Both the position numbers and the translations under genes were made by a program. Below, piece by piece: positions 7,584-15,797 of a stretch of 60,422 bases of DNA. The notes under the pieces are model-generated. The model was given only the letters and a program-made list of their open reading frames with translations. It did no database searches and was not told the origin of the DNA. Position 1 is the first letter of the stretch; each line of letters begins with the position of its first letter. The DNA is from UBA970 sp049419605 (GTDB lineage Bacteria > Bacillota_I > Bacilli_A > RFN20 > CAG-826): positions 1 through 60,422 of the forward strand of contig JBMSKF010000006.1 of NCBI GenBank assembly GCA_049419605.1, in the 5' to 3' direction.

Positions 7584-7604
7584 CCTCTATTGATAGATAG
7601 AGGA
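7584..7604 (+). promoter_or_regulatory. Hairpin sequestering the dprA ribosome binding site
   Basis: CCTCTAT (7584-7590) is perfectly complementary to ATAGAGG (7597-7603) across a 6-base loop. The right arm contains the AGAGGA ribosome binding site of dprA (ATG 7611), so folding would hide it. No T run follows, so it is not a terminator. Confidence 0.5.
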
Positions 7605-7610
7605 CAAGTT

Positions 7611-8444
7611 ATGATCAAAGGTCGTGACATTATTATTTACTTAGCAATGAAGTATGCTGGAGATTGGAATGCGATTTACCAAGCGATAAAGCAAAAAGAA
7701 ATTGTTGATGAGACGTTGGTGAGGTCAGAACTTGAGTCAATCAAGAGTTCAGTTGTAACCATCATCGATGAAAGTTATCCAGAATCATTAAAGAAAATAT
7801 ATAAACCCCCTTTTGTCTTGTTTTACTATGGGGATCTAAATTTAATATATCGCTTAGAAAAAACCATTGCTGTGATCGGCAGTCGACACCCTTCAGCATA
7901 CGGTTTAGAAATGACTGAAACCATCACAAAATCTTTAGTGGATGAAGGCATCATGATTGTTTCTGGCCTAGCATATGGTGTTGATATTAAGTCGCATCAG
8001 ACAGTAATCACCCATGCAGGTAAAACAATAGGGGTATTAGGATCAGGCATCGATGTTTGTTATCCCAAAGAACACATAGAAACCTATGAAGTAATGAAAA
8101 AAGAACATCTCGTTATCAGTGAATATCCTAATGCAACGCCACCAAATAAAGATCATTTTCCTTGGAGAAATCGCTTGATTGCTGGTCTTGCTAGAGGTGT
8201 ATTTGTTGCTGAAGCAAAAAAAAGAAGTGGGACGTTGATTACGGTTGGTTATGCACTCTATTTAGGAAAAGATGTTTATGTGCTTCCCCATCAGGCCAAT
8301 ACAGACAATTCAACTAATCAATTGATAAAAGATGGCGCAGTGTTGGTGGAATCTGGCCAAGATATTTTAGAGCATTTATTAGGAAGTCAGGAGAAAGAAA
8401 AAACACTACTGCAACATCCTGAACCAGAAAAAAAGTTTATTTGA
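7611..8444 (+). CDS. dprA: DNA processing protein DprA
   Basis: Loads RecA on incoming single-stranded DNA during transformation, and is widespread also in bacteria not known to be competent. The Rossmann-like core is visible: IAVIGSRHPSAYG, IVSGLAYGVDIKSH, IGVLGSGIDVCYP, then FPWRNRLIAGLARG and VAEAKKRSGTLIT. It is 277 residues from ATG 7611, which follows AGAGGA; the frame could begin at TTG 7590, but that has no binding site. The C-terminal winged helix of some DprA proteins is absent. The site is occluded by a hairpin. Confidence 0.95.
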   Translation: MIKGRDIIIYLAMKYAGDWNAIYQAIKQKEIVDETLVRSELESIKSSVVTIIDESYPESLKKIYKPPFVLFYYGDLNLIYRLEKTIAVIGSRHPSAYGLEMTETITKSLVDEGIMIVSGLAYGVDIKSHQTVITHAGKTIGVLGSGIDVCYPKEHIETYEVMKKEHLVISEYPNATPPNKDHFPWRNRLIAGLARGVFVAEAKKRSGTLITVGYALYLGKDVYVLPHQANTDNSTNQLIKDGAVLVESGQDILEHLLGSQEKEKTLLQHPEPEKKFI

Positions 8445-8482
8445 ATTTTCTAAAGAAAAAGTAAGGTTGTAAGTTTTTTGAT

Positions 8483-8510
8483 TTGACAATTTTACTTTTC
8501 ATAAGATAAT
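8483..8510 (+). promoter_or_regulatory. topA promoter
   Basis: Perfect TTGACA (8483-8488), 16-base spacer, GATAAT (8505-8510). The predicted start near 8517 gives a short leader with TAGGAG before the topA ATG at 8532. Confidence 0.75.
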
Positions 8511-8531
8511 GAACTATGTTTAGGAGCAACC

Positions 8532-10718
8532 ATGAATATTTTAATTATTGTCGAATCTCCCACGAAGGAAAAGAGCTTTGCCAAATATCTAAAAGACCAA
8601 AAAGACAAATATATTATTACGTCGAGTAAGGGCCATATTCGTGATCTTGCCACATCAGGAAAAGGTGGTTTAGGGGTTGATATTGAAAATGGATTTAAAC
8701 CCACTTATCGTATTTCTCGTAAACAAGATAAAGATAAAGTTGTCAAAGAATTAGAGTCTGCAGTTAAGAAAGCGGATAAGGTTATTCTTGCTACCGATCC
8801 TGATCGCGAAGGTGAATCGATCGCTTGGCATTTAGCGGACACGTTAAAACTAGATGTGGAAAAAACAGAACGGATAGAATTCTTTGAAATTACCAAAGAA
8901 AAAATATTAGCCGCCTTGCAAAATCCTCGAAAGATTAACATGGATATGGTGCAATCCCAAGAAGCAAGACGGATTTTGGATCGCATTGTTGGATTCATGT
9001 TATCTAAAATTCTCAATAAAAAAGTTCACGCTCCAGCAGGAGGTCGTGTTCAGTCTGTTGCCTTGCGTTTTGTGATTGAAAGAGAAATGGAAGTCCTTGC
9101 CTTCAATCCGCAAACCTACTTTACGATTGAAACCGAACTCACTACATCGAAACAACCTTTACCTTTAGAATTAATCGCATTTCAAAACCAATCCTTAAAA
9201 AATACAGATGATAAAACCGATCCAAATGGATATCGGAAGATCATACCATTAGCAACCGAATCCATTGCAAAAAGCTATCTTGAAAAATTACCTCAAGAAG
9301 TAACGCTTAAAGAAGTCGTGATTACTTCTAAGAAAAAGGAATCAAAAGCAGCCTTCCGAACTTCCACACTCCAACAAGAAGCAAGTAGTCATAAGGATTT
9401 AAGATTCTCTCCGCAAAAAACTCAATCAGTTGCACAGTCCCTATATGAAGGGGTTTCAATCGGTGAGGAAACGGTGGGTTTAATCACTTATATTCGTACG
9501 GATTCAGATCGACTTTCTGATGCATTCGTTAATGAAGCTTCTGATTTTATTTCAAAAACTTATGGTCCTGAATACCTCTCTGATAAACCAAAAGCAAAAA
9601 CTGCCATCTTGCAAAGCCAAGATGCCCATGAAGCGATTCGCCCTACTTCATTATCACGTACCCCTGAAATGATGTCGCCCTATCTTGACCCTGACCAACT
9701 CAAACTGTATCGGTTAATTTATGCACGAGCAGTTGCCTCACTCATGACTGCTAAGAAATATGATGTGACGACTTACACATTCCAAGGTGGAGACTTCACC
9801 TTTAAAGCCCAAGGTTCTGTGGTGACCTTTGAAGGTTATACCAAAGCTTATCCAGTTATTGAAGAAGATGAAGGTAGCCAATTACCACAATTATTTAAAG
9901 GGCAAAATTTTCCCCTTGTTTTTAAAGAATTGAAATCACACACCACCTCAGGTCCTTCTCGATATTCTGAAGCTAAATTAATTCAAGAAATGGAATATCG
10001 TGGGATTGGTAGGCCTTCTACGTATGCTGCTACGATTTCTAGATTAAAAGATCACCATTATGTAAGTGTAAAAAATCATACGCTCTATCCGAATCCTGAA
10101 GCCCATGCTGCGATGAAATATTTGATGACGTATTTCCAATATTTAGTCAACCCAACTTATACTTCAGAGATGGAATTAAAACTTGATGAAGTCAAAGATG
10201 GTGAAGTCACCCGCATCGATTTGTTAAATGATTTTTATCAACACTTCAAAGAACAATATGATAAAGCAGGTGATTTACCAAAAGATGATCCCGCGCTCCA
10301 CTTTTATGGAAGTTGTCCGAAATGTTTAGAAAATAATCGACAAGGGACAATCATTCCCCGTCGATCTAGATTTGGCGTGTTTTTAGGTTGTGATCAATAT
10401 CCGACTTGTGATTTTGTCTCTAATGATGTTCCGTTACCTTGGGAAAAAGAAAATCCAAGCGAAAAAGAAGATGAAGATGAAAATGGTAAAGCTGTTTTCA
10501 AATCTACAAAAATTCCTGCAGAACCGATAGGCAAGGATTGCCCAAAATGTGGAAAGCCTTTAATGAAACGCTTTGCCAAACGTGGCGGTCGACCCTTTGT
10601 AGGTTGCTCGGGTTACCCTAACTGTAAGCATCTAGAAAATTTAGATGGCACAGAAATCATTCTTAAAGAACGACCCAATAAAAAATTCGCCAAAACGAAA
10701 AAGACGAAAAAAGCTTAA
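8532..10718 (+). CDS. topA: DNA topoisomerase I
   Basis: Type IA topoisomerase that relaxes negative supercoils. The TOPRIM domain opens with LIIVESPTKEKSFAKYL and contains ATDPDREGESIAWHL (about residues 87-101); the catalytic tyrosine is Tyr320 in VGLITYIRTDSDR. The C-terminus has two four-cysteine zinc ribbons (from about residues 594 and 669), separated by an acidic linker, and ends in a Lys-rich tail. The length of 728 is normal for Firmicutes. trmFO, which often lies between topA and xerC, is missing. Confidence 0.98.
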   Translation: MNILIIVESPTKEKSFAKYLKDQKDKYIITSSKGHIRDLATSGKGGLGVDIENGFKPTYRISRKQDKDKVVKELESAVKKADKVILATDPDREGESIAWHLADTLKLDVEKTERIEFFEITKEKILAALQNPRKINMDMVQSQEARRILDRIVGFMLSKILNKKVHAPAGGRVQSVALRFVIEREMEVLAFNPQTYFTIETELTTSKQPLPLELIAFQNQSLKNTDDKTDPNGYRKIIPLATESIAKSYLEKLPQEVTLKEVVITSKKKESKAAFRTSTLQQEASSHKDLRFSPQKTQSVAQSLYEGVSIGEETVGLITYIRTDSDRLSDAFVNEASDFISKTYGPEYLSDKPKAKTAILQSQDAHEAIRPTSLSRTPEMMSPYLDPDQLKLYRLIYARAVASLMTAKKYDVTTYTFQGGDFTFKAQGSVVTFEGYTKAYPVIEEDEGSQLPQLFKGQNFPLVFKELKSHTTSGPSRYSEAKLIQEMEYRGIGRPSTYAATISRLKDHHYVSVKNHTLYPNPEAHAAMKYLMTYFQYLVNPTYTSEMELKLDEVKDGEVTRIDLLNDFYQHFKEQYDKAGDLPKDDPALHFYGSCPKCLENNRQGTIIPRRSRFGVFLGCDQYPTCDFVSNDVPLPWEKENPSEKEDEDENGKAVFKSTKIPAEPIGKDCPKCGKPLMKRFAKRGGRPFVGCSGYPNCKHLENLDGTEIILKERPNKKFAKTKKTKKA

Positions 10719-10723
10719 TCATC

Positions 10724-10736
10724 TATAATAAAGTTG
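10724..10736 (+). promoter_or_regulatory. xerC -10 box placing +1 on the GTG start
   Basis: TATAAT (10724-10729) is followed by exactly 6 bases and then the GTG start of xerC, so a transcript would begin on the start codon. No good -35 and no ribosome binding site are visible, so read-through from topA could also drive the gene. Confidence 0.5.
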
Positions 10737-11647
10737 TGAATCAACCGATCCAAAACTTTTTAGAATATTTAACGCATACGCGTCAATTTTCTCCGCAGAC
10801 CGTGAAAGCGTATCAACATGATTTAGAAATTTATTTTCGTTATCTTTTTCAACAATCATGGTTGTTTGATCGTGTTCAGTTAAAAGAAGCGCGAGCATAT
10901 TTAGTTGATCAAATCCAACAAGATTTACATCCTAAAACGTTAAAGAGACGGGTCGCAACTCTCAAACATTTTTATCAATATTATGTTGAAGAAGGTTTGA
11001 TCAGCATCAACCCCTTTGCCTTAGTTCGCACCCCTAAAATTGCCAAAACTTTACCAAGAACCATTGATGAGCCGCAAGTCCAACAAGTCTTGCATCATCC
11101 CTTAGAATCCTCTTCACAATTGATGATAAGGGATTTAGCATTGGTTGAACTTTTATATGGGTCTGGATTACGGGCAAGTGAAGTGGTCAATCTTACTATT
11201 CAGGATGTAAATTTACCTCAACGAATATTACGTATTCTTGGAAAAGGGAATAAACAAAGATTAGTTCCCATTACTAAACCTTGCCAACAAAGTCTTTCGC
11301 TTTATCTTAAGGATGTTCGCCCTATTTTAATTAAGGCAATTGACGCTAGCCAGCTCACCAATCATGTTTTTTTAAATCATCATGGACAAAAACTCACAGT
11401 AAGGGGATTGGAGTATATCCTTTCCCAATTAGCGAAACGATCGGGGATTGCCCTTCATCTTCATCCACATCAGCTCAGACATACCTTTGCCACTCAACTC
11501 CTTGATAATGGAGCTGATTTGAGGACCATTCAGGAGTTACTGGGACATGCTTCCATTAATACCACTCAAATTTATACCCATGTATCCAGAGAGGCCTTGC
11601 AGAAAGAATATCGGGCCGCTCATCCTCGAGCCTTAAAAAAGAAGTAA
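10736..11647 (+). CDS. xerC: Tyrosine recombinase XerC
   Basis: Site-specific recombinase resolving chromosome dimers at dif. The N-terminal SAM-like domain (QNFLEYLTHTRQFSPQTVKA) is followed by the catalytic domain with Arg146 (GLRASEV), Lys170 (GKGNKQR), His245-Arg248 (HQLRHTF), His271 (LGHAS) and nucleophile Tyr280 (IYTHV). It is 303 residues with a GTG start. The position after topA and before rpsB matches B. subtilis codV, so this is the housekeeping recombinase rather than a mobile-element integrase; the clpQY and codY genes that follow codV there are absent. Confidence 0.93.
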   Translation: MNQPIQNFLEYLTHTRQFSPQTVKAYQHDLEIYFRYLFQQSWLFDRVQLKEARAYLVDQIQQDLHPKTLKRRVATLKHFYQYYVEEGLISINPFALVRTPKIAKTLPRTIDEPQVQQVLHHPLESSSQLMIRDLALVELLYGSGLRASEVVNLTIQDVNLPQRILRILGKGNKQRLVPITKPCQQSLSLYLKDVRPILIKAIDASQLTNHVFLNHHGQKLTVRGLEYILSQLAKRSGIALHLHPHQLRHTFATQLLDNGADLRTIQELLGHASINTTQIYTHVSREALQKEYRAAHPRALKKK

Positions 11648-11654
11648 TCTTTAT

Positions 11655-11682
11655 TTGATATTCAACTAAATTGTGCTAAAAT
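11655..11682 (+). promoter_or_regulatory. rpsB-tsf promoter
   Basis: TTGATA (11655-11660), 16-base spacer, TAAAAT (11677-11682) with an extended -10 TG one base upstream. The predicted start is near 11689, leaving a leader of about 110 bases. Confidence 0.75.
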
Positions 11683-11688
11683 AACCCT

Positions 11689-11800
11689 GCTCTAGCGAAA
11701 GTTAGGGACAACACACATCATGAATTCAACTACCATGTCTAACTACGGTTAGGGTGGTTGTCCGAAGTGGTGGAGGCAAAACAAATAGGAGGTTTCACCG
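11689..11800 (+). promoter_or_regulatory. Structured rpsB (S2) leader
   Basis: The leader can form a strong hairpin: CAACTACC (11727-11734) pairs with GGTGGTTG (11753-11760), and inside it CTAAC/GTTAG closes a UACG tetraloop (11739-11752), with ATGT bulged. A competing long-range pairing GGACAAC (11706-11712) with GTTGTCC (11757-11763) uses some of the same bases. Two alternative folds upstream of a ribosomal protein gene suggest autoregulation by S2. A normal AGGAGG precedes the ATG. Confidence 0.55.
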
Positions 11801-12850
11801 ATGAGTGAACAAAAAAAGGAAGGCGTTTTACCTGCGGTCAATAGCACCGAAAACAAAGACGCAATGGCTGATGTCGTACGTTCTTCTACTGAACCGATTA
11901 TCTCGATGAAAAAGCTTGCTGCTGCTGGGGTCCAATATGGTCACCAAATGCGGAAGTGGAATCCAAAAATGGCAAAGTATATCTATACTTCTGACCGTGG
12001 GATTTACATCGTTGACTTAAAAAAGACTGTTACCAAGATTGAAGAAGCTTATAACAAATTAAAAGAAATTGTCACCAATAAAGGCACTGTTTTATTTGTT
12101 GGTACCAAAAAACAAATTCAAGTTGTCATTAAAGAAGAAGCTTTACGTTCTGGCTCCTTCTATATTAATACCCGTTGGTTAGGTGGAACCTTAACGAATT
12201 TCCGCACCATTTTGGGTCGTATCCGTTACTTAAAAGATTTAGAAGCTCAAGAAACCAATGGCACTTTGGATTTATTACCAAAGAAGGAAGCCAATGGTCT
12301 TCGTAAGATGAAAGAAAAGCTTTTAAAGAACCTAGAAGGTATTAAAGAAATTCGTGGTTTACCCAAAGCGGTCTTTGTTGTTGATCCTACCATTGACCAC
12401 AACGCTGTTGCCGAAGCTCGTAAATTAAACATCCCTGTTTTTGGTATCACTGATACTAACTGTGATCCAGACTTAGTGGATTACCCAATTCCTGGTAACG
12501 ATGATGCGATTGGTTCAGTACGTTTGATCGTTCAAACGATTGCTGACGCAATTGTTGAAGCCAAGGGTGGTGTGACCGTGGTTGCCTACACGAAGGATGA
12601 AGATTTTATTGCTAAAATCGCAGCCTTAAAAGAAGCAACCAAACCCCAAGAAAGGACCTATAGTCCTCGACCAGATTATCGCCCTAATACATCAGCGCCA
12701 GTGACCTCAACGCCATCGGCACCCACCGCTCCAGCAAGTAAACCTGCTCCAACTCCAGTTGCGACGGAAGCCCCAGTTGCATCAGCTCCAGTAGTTGAGA
12801 AGAAACCTCGTGCCCCTCGCAAGCCAAAAATTGAAGCGAAGGAAGAATAA
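11801..12850 (+). CDS. rpsB: 30S ribosomal protein S2, with terminal extensions
   Basis: Small-subunit protein S2. The core runs from ISMKKLAAAGVQYGHQMRKW through YIYTSDRGIYIVDLKKTV, GTKKQIQ and WLGGTLTNFRTI to VDYPIPGNDDA. At 349 residues it is about 100 longer than usual: an N-terminal extension of roughly 33 residues precedes the core, and an Ala/Pro/Thr-rich tail of about 70 residues ends in a basic then acidic segment (KKPRAPRKPKIEAKEE). Such tails are known in some Mollicutes-like and other S2 proteins. It starts at ATG 11801 after AGGAGG; tsf follows 2 bases downstream. Confidence 0.97.
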   Translation: MSEQKKEGVLPAVNSTENKDAMADVVRSSTEPIISMKKLAAAGVQYGHQMRKWNPKMAKYIYTSDRGIYIVDLKKTVTKIEEAYNKLKEIVTNKGTVLFVGTKKQIQVVIKEEALRSGSFYINTRWLGGTLTNFRTILGRIRYLKDLEAQETNGTLDLLPKKEANGLRKMKEKLLKNLEGIKEIRGLPKAVFVVDPTIDHNAVAEARKLNIPVFGITDTNCDPDLVDYPIPGNDDAIGSVRLIVQTIADAIVEAKGGVTVVAYTKDEDFIAKIAALKEATKPQERTYSPRPDYRPNTSAPVTSTPSAPTAPASKPAPTPVATEAPVASAPVVEKKPRAPRKPKIEAKEE

Positions 12851-12852
12851 AC

Positions 12853-13731
12853 ATGGCCGACATAATCGCGTTAATTAAAGAATTAAGAGAACGCACCGGT
12901 GCCGGGATGATGGACTGCAAAAAAGCTTTATTAGAATCCAATATGGATGTCGAAAAGGCTCAAGCATGGCTTCATGAAAAAGGTGTTTTAAAAGCTGCAA
13001 AGAAAGCTGATCGTGTTGCTGCGGAAGGATTATCTTTTGTGTTTATTGAAGGCCAACAAGGTTTGCTCCTTGAAGTAAACTGCGAAACAGATTTCGTTTC
13101 TCGTGGTGATGCCTTTCGTAAACTGGTCAATGATACCGCTGCCATTTTACTTAAGCAAAAACCTGCAACATTAGAACAAGCAAATGCGTTAACTGCTAAT
13201 TTATTTACGGAAGCAACCGTGAAAATTGGTGAAAAGTTATCATTAAGAAGATTCTCATTATTATCAAAGCAATCGCAACAATTCTTTGGACAATACGTCC
13301 ATATGAATGGCGTTGTTTCTTCGCTTGTTGTTGTCGATGGCGGTTCCCAAGCCTTTGCCGATCAACTTGCCATGCACATCACGGATCGCAATCCTTTATA
13401 TCCAAGTTTAGCGGCTGTTCCAGCGAATTTAATTCAACAAGAAACGACTAAACAACAAGCATTAGTGAAAGAAGATCCAAAATACGCGAACAAACCTGAA
13501 GCCATCTTATCCAAGATTGTTGAAGGGAAAGTGAATACGTTATTTAAAGAATCATCCTTAGATATGCAACCCTTCATGTTTGCAGAAAATGAAGAACCTA
13601 CTAAAGTCTTCCTTGAAAAGCATCAAGCGAAAGTCCTACAATTCGCCCGATACAAAGTTGGCGAAGGTATTGAGAAAAAAGTTGTCGATTTCGCAAGTGA
13701 AGTCATGTCTCAAGTAAAAAACACTCACTAA
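12853..13731 (+). CDS. tsf: Elongation factor Ts
   Basis: Nucleotide exchange factor for EF-Tu. The UBA-like N-terminus IKELRERTGAGMMDCKKAL and the CETDFVSRGDAFRKLV segment that contacts EF-Tu are canonical; length 292. It is coupled to rpsB by a 2-base gap. The stop codon lies in the loop of a terminator hairpin. Confidence 0.97.
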   Translation: MADIIALIKELRERTGAGMMDCKKALLESNMDVEKAQAWLHEKGVLKAAKKADRVAAEGLSFVFIEGQQGLLLEVNCETDFVSRGDAFRKLVNDTAAILLKQKPATLEQANALTANLFTEATVKIGEKLSLRRFSLLSKQSQQFFGQYVHMNGVVSSLVVVDGGSQAFADQLAMHITDRNPLYPSLAAVPANLIQQETTKQQALVKEDPKYANKPEAILSKIVEGKVNTLFKESSLDMQPFMFAENEEPTKVFLEKHQAKVLQFARYKVGEGIEKKVVDFASEVMSQVKNTH

Positions 13732-13743
13732 GAGTGTTTTTTT
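13719..13743 (+). terminator. rpsB-tsf terminator
   Basis: AAACACTC (13719-13726), 5-base loop holding the tsf stop codon, GAGTGTTT (13732-13739), T run to 13743. It is a strong intrinsic terminator that overlaps the end of the coding region. Confidence 0.88.
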
Positions 13744-13747
13744 CTCA

Positions 13748-13762
13748 TATAATGGAGGAAAT
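13748..13762 (+). promoter_or_regulatory. pyrH promoter overlapping its ribosome binding site
   Basis: TATAAT (13748-13753) begins 5 bases after the tsf terminator and predicts a start at about 13760, three bases before ATG 13763. The GGAGGA binding site (13755-13760) would then lie upstream of +1, so only read-through transcripts would carry it. Confidence 0.5.
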
Positions 13763-14476
13763 ATGAAACGAATCGTCATCAAGTTATCAGGGGAAGCCCT
13801 TGCAGACACCAAAGAAAAAACCATTTTAGAGGCTTTGCATTTATCCACCGTTGCAAAAGCAATTAAAACCATTCAATCAAAAGGTTTGGAAGTTGCGGTT
13901 GTCATTGGTGCTGGTAATATTTGGCGCGGGAAACTTGCTAAATCGATTGGCATTGAATCCTCGACCGCAGATTACATGGGTATGTTAGGTACCATCATTA
14001 ATTCATTAGCCTTACAAAGTGCCTTAGAAAATGAAGGAGTCCAGTGCCGCGTTTTATCGTCCATCCATGTTGAACAAGTTGCAGAAAATTATATTCGTCG
14101 TCGCGCTATTCGCCATTTAGAGAAAGGGCGCGTGGTCATTTTTGCTGGGGGAACAGGAAGTCCTTATTTTTCCACCGATACTACCGCTTCATTAAGAGCG
14201 ATGGAAATTCATGCTGACACCATTTTTATGGCAAAAAACGGCGTAGCGGGGGTTTTTGATGCTGATCCTAAAACCAATGGTAATGCCAAATTAATTAAGC
14301 ATTTAACCTTTGATGAAATGCTAAATAAAAAACTTGCCGTGATGGACTTAACTGCAGTTTCATTAATCAAAGATTCTGCAATTGTGATTCGTGTCTTTGA
14401 TATGAAAGATACCCATAATCTGGTGAATGTCATTCAAGATGACTCTATCGGGACGACCATTAAAAAAGGAGTTTAA
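13763..14476 (+). CDS. pyrH: UMP kinase
   Basis: Phosphorylates UMP to UDP for pyrimidine nucleotide supply. Amino-acid-kinase fold motifs are RIVIKLSGEAL (phosphate loop), VVIGAGNIWRG, TADYMGMLGTIINSLAL and GGTGSPYFSTDTTASLRA. The length of 237 is standard. It is immediately followed by frr, the usual arrangement. Confidence 0.97.
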   Translation: MKRIVIKLSGEALADTKEKTILEALHLSTVAKAIKTIQSKGLEVAVVIGAGNIWRGKLAKSIGIESSTADYMGMLGTIINSLALQSALENEGVQCRVLSSIHVEQVAENYIRRRAIRHLEKGRVVIFAGGTGSPYFSTDTTASLRAMEIHADTIFMAKNGVAGVFDADPKTNGNAKLIKHLTFDEMLNKKLAVMDLTAVSLIKDSAIVIRVFDMKDTHNLVNVIQDDSIGTTIKKGV

Positions 14477-15025
14477 TTGAGCATGGAAGCATTAGCACTA
14501 GAAGCCAAAGCCGCGATGGAAAAAACTATCGTTGCCCTACAAGCCCAATTCAATACATTAAGAACTGGAAGAGCCAATGCCGCTTTATTAGATCGAGTGA
14601 TGGTGGATTATTATGGGGAACCTACTCCGATTAACCAAATAGCAAGTATTGCCGTTCCAGAACCAAGACAACTCTTAATCAAACCTTATGACAAAGGTGA
14701 TTTAAAGGCGATTGTTGAAGGCATCAATAAAGCAGAAATTGGGATTAATCCTATTGCTGAAGCTGATAGCATTCGTTTGGTCCTTCCTGCTTTAACAGAA
14801 GACCGTCGCAAAGACCTTGCCAAGCAAGCAAAGCGAATGGCGGATGAAGCTAAAGTTGCAATCAGAAATGTTCGTAAAGATTTTTTAGCACTCGTCACCG
14901 ATGATGAATATACAGAAGATTTAAAGAAGCGAATTGAAGGAGACATGACCAAGGTCCATGACCAAGTCATTGCCCAAATTGAAGCTTTATATTTAGGTAA
15001 AGAAAAAGAAATTTTAACGTTGTAG
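14477..15025 (+). CDS. frr: Ribosome recycling factor
   Basis: Splits post-termination ribosomes together with EF-G. Family features: LRTGRANAALLDRVMVDYYG, NQIASIAVPEPRQLLIKPYD and the C-terminal helix AIRNVRKD. The start is uncertain between TTG 14477 (5 bases after AAAAGGAG) and ATG 14483 (11 bases after); the longer form gives 182 residues. It directly abuts the pyrH stop. Confidence 0.96.
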   Translation: MSMEALALEAKAAMEKTIVALQAQFNTLRTGRANAALLDRVMVDYYGEPTPINQIASIAVPEPRQLLIKPYDKGDLKAIVEGINKAEIGINPIAEADSIRLVLPALTEDRRKDLAKQAKRMADEAKVAIRNVRKDFLALVTDDEYTEDLKKRIEGDMTKVHDQVIAQIEALYLGKEKEILTL

Positions 15026-15059
15026 TTTGGTTTCAATTCAACTCAATGGGGGGAAGTTG

Positions 15060-15072
15060 TATAATTTACTTA
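15060..15072 (+). promoter_or_regulatory. uppS -10 box placing +1 on the ATG
   Basis: Perfect TATAAT (15060-15065) is followed by exactly 6 bases then ATG 15072, with a weak TTCAAC (15037-15042) 17 bases upstream. The predicted mRNA is leaderless, and no ribosome binding site lies within range of the ATG. Confidence 0.6.
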
Positions 15073-15797
15073 TGCCTAAAAATTTAAGCAATCAACAAGT
15101 ATCATCCTTGCAACATCTTGCGATCATTATGGATGGAAACGGTCGTTGGGCCAAGGCAAAAGGTTTACCACGTTTACGGGGTCATCAAGAAGGCGCAAAA
15201 CGGGTCATGGAACTTGCTCAATCTCTTAAAAAGTTAAACATTCCATATTTATCTTTATTTGCTTTTTCAACGGAAAATTGGAAAAGACCCATTACTGAAG
15301 TCAATGGATTATTTAAACTACTGAATGAATTTGTGCAAAACCATTTAAAAACCTTACATGAAGATCAAGTAAGATTGATCATTTCCGGCGAGTTAGAAGC
15401 CTTACCGACCTTAACAAAAACGTTGCTTACCCATGCGATTGAGGCCACTCAACATTATCGAAAATATACTTTAAATATTTGCGTCAATTATGGCGGACAG
15501 GATGAAATTGTTCGTGCCTCTAAAAGAGCAATGTATGCGATTGAAAAAGGAACAATAAGCGAAAAGGATTTGACACCAGCATCCTTTCATCAATTCCTTG
15601 ATGCACCCACCTTACCTCCCATTGATTGCGTTGTGAGAACTTCTGGAGAAGAAAGAATATCCAATTTCATGTTATTTCAACTCGCCTATGCAGAATTAAT
15701 TTTTGTCAGCAAAACATGGCCAGAATTTACTGAAAAAGAATTAATGAAAGTTATCAAAATCTTTGGTGAAAGAAAAAGAAGATTTGGACAAGTATGA
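15072..15797 (+). CDS. uppS: Undecaprenyl diphosphate synthase
   Basis: Cis-prenyltransferase making the C55 lipid carrier for wall synthesis. Motifs: HLAIIMDGNGRWAKAKG (catalytic Asp), GHQEGAKRV, FAFSTENWKRP, and the C-terminal VRTSGEERISNFMLFQLAYA with Arg and Ser ligands. I start at ATG 15072 (241 residues) rather than TTG 15027, because upstream residues match nothing and a -10 box lies between them. It overlaps cdsA by ATGA. Confidence 0.97.
   Translation: MPKNLSNQQVSSLQHLAIIMDGNGRWAKAKGLPRLRGHQEGAKRVMELAQSLKKLNIPYLSLFAFSTENWKRPITEVNGLFKLLNEFVQNHLKTLHEDQVRLIISGELEALPTLTKTLLTHAIEATQHYRKYTLNICVNYGGQDEIVRASKRAMYAIEKGTISEKDLTPASFHQFLDAPTLPPIDCVVRTSGEERISNFMLFQLAYAELIFVSKTWPEFTEKELMKVIKIFGERKRRFGQV

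Noticed and set aside
8448..8502. Long AAAAAGTAA/TTACTTTT complementarity upstream of topA
   Set aside because: It is AT-rich, encloses the topA promoter rather than ending in a T run, and is explained by base composition.
10736..11647. Tyrosine recombinase as a sign of a prophage or integrative element
   Set aside because: It sits at the conserved topA-xerC-rpsB position, and no phage, transfer or attachment-site features surround it.
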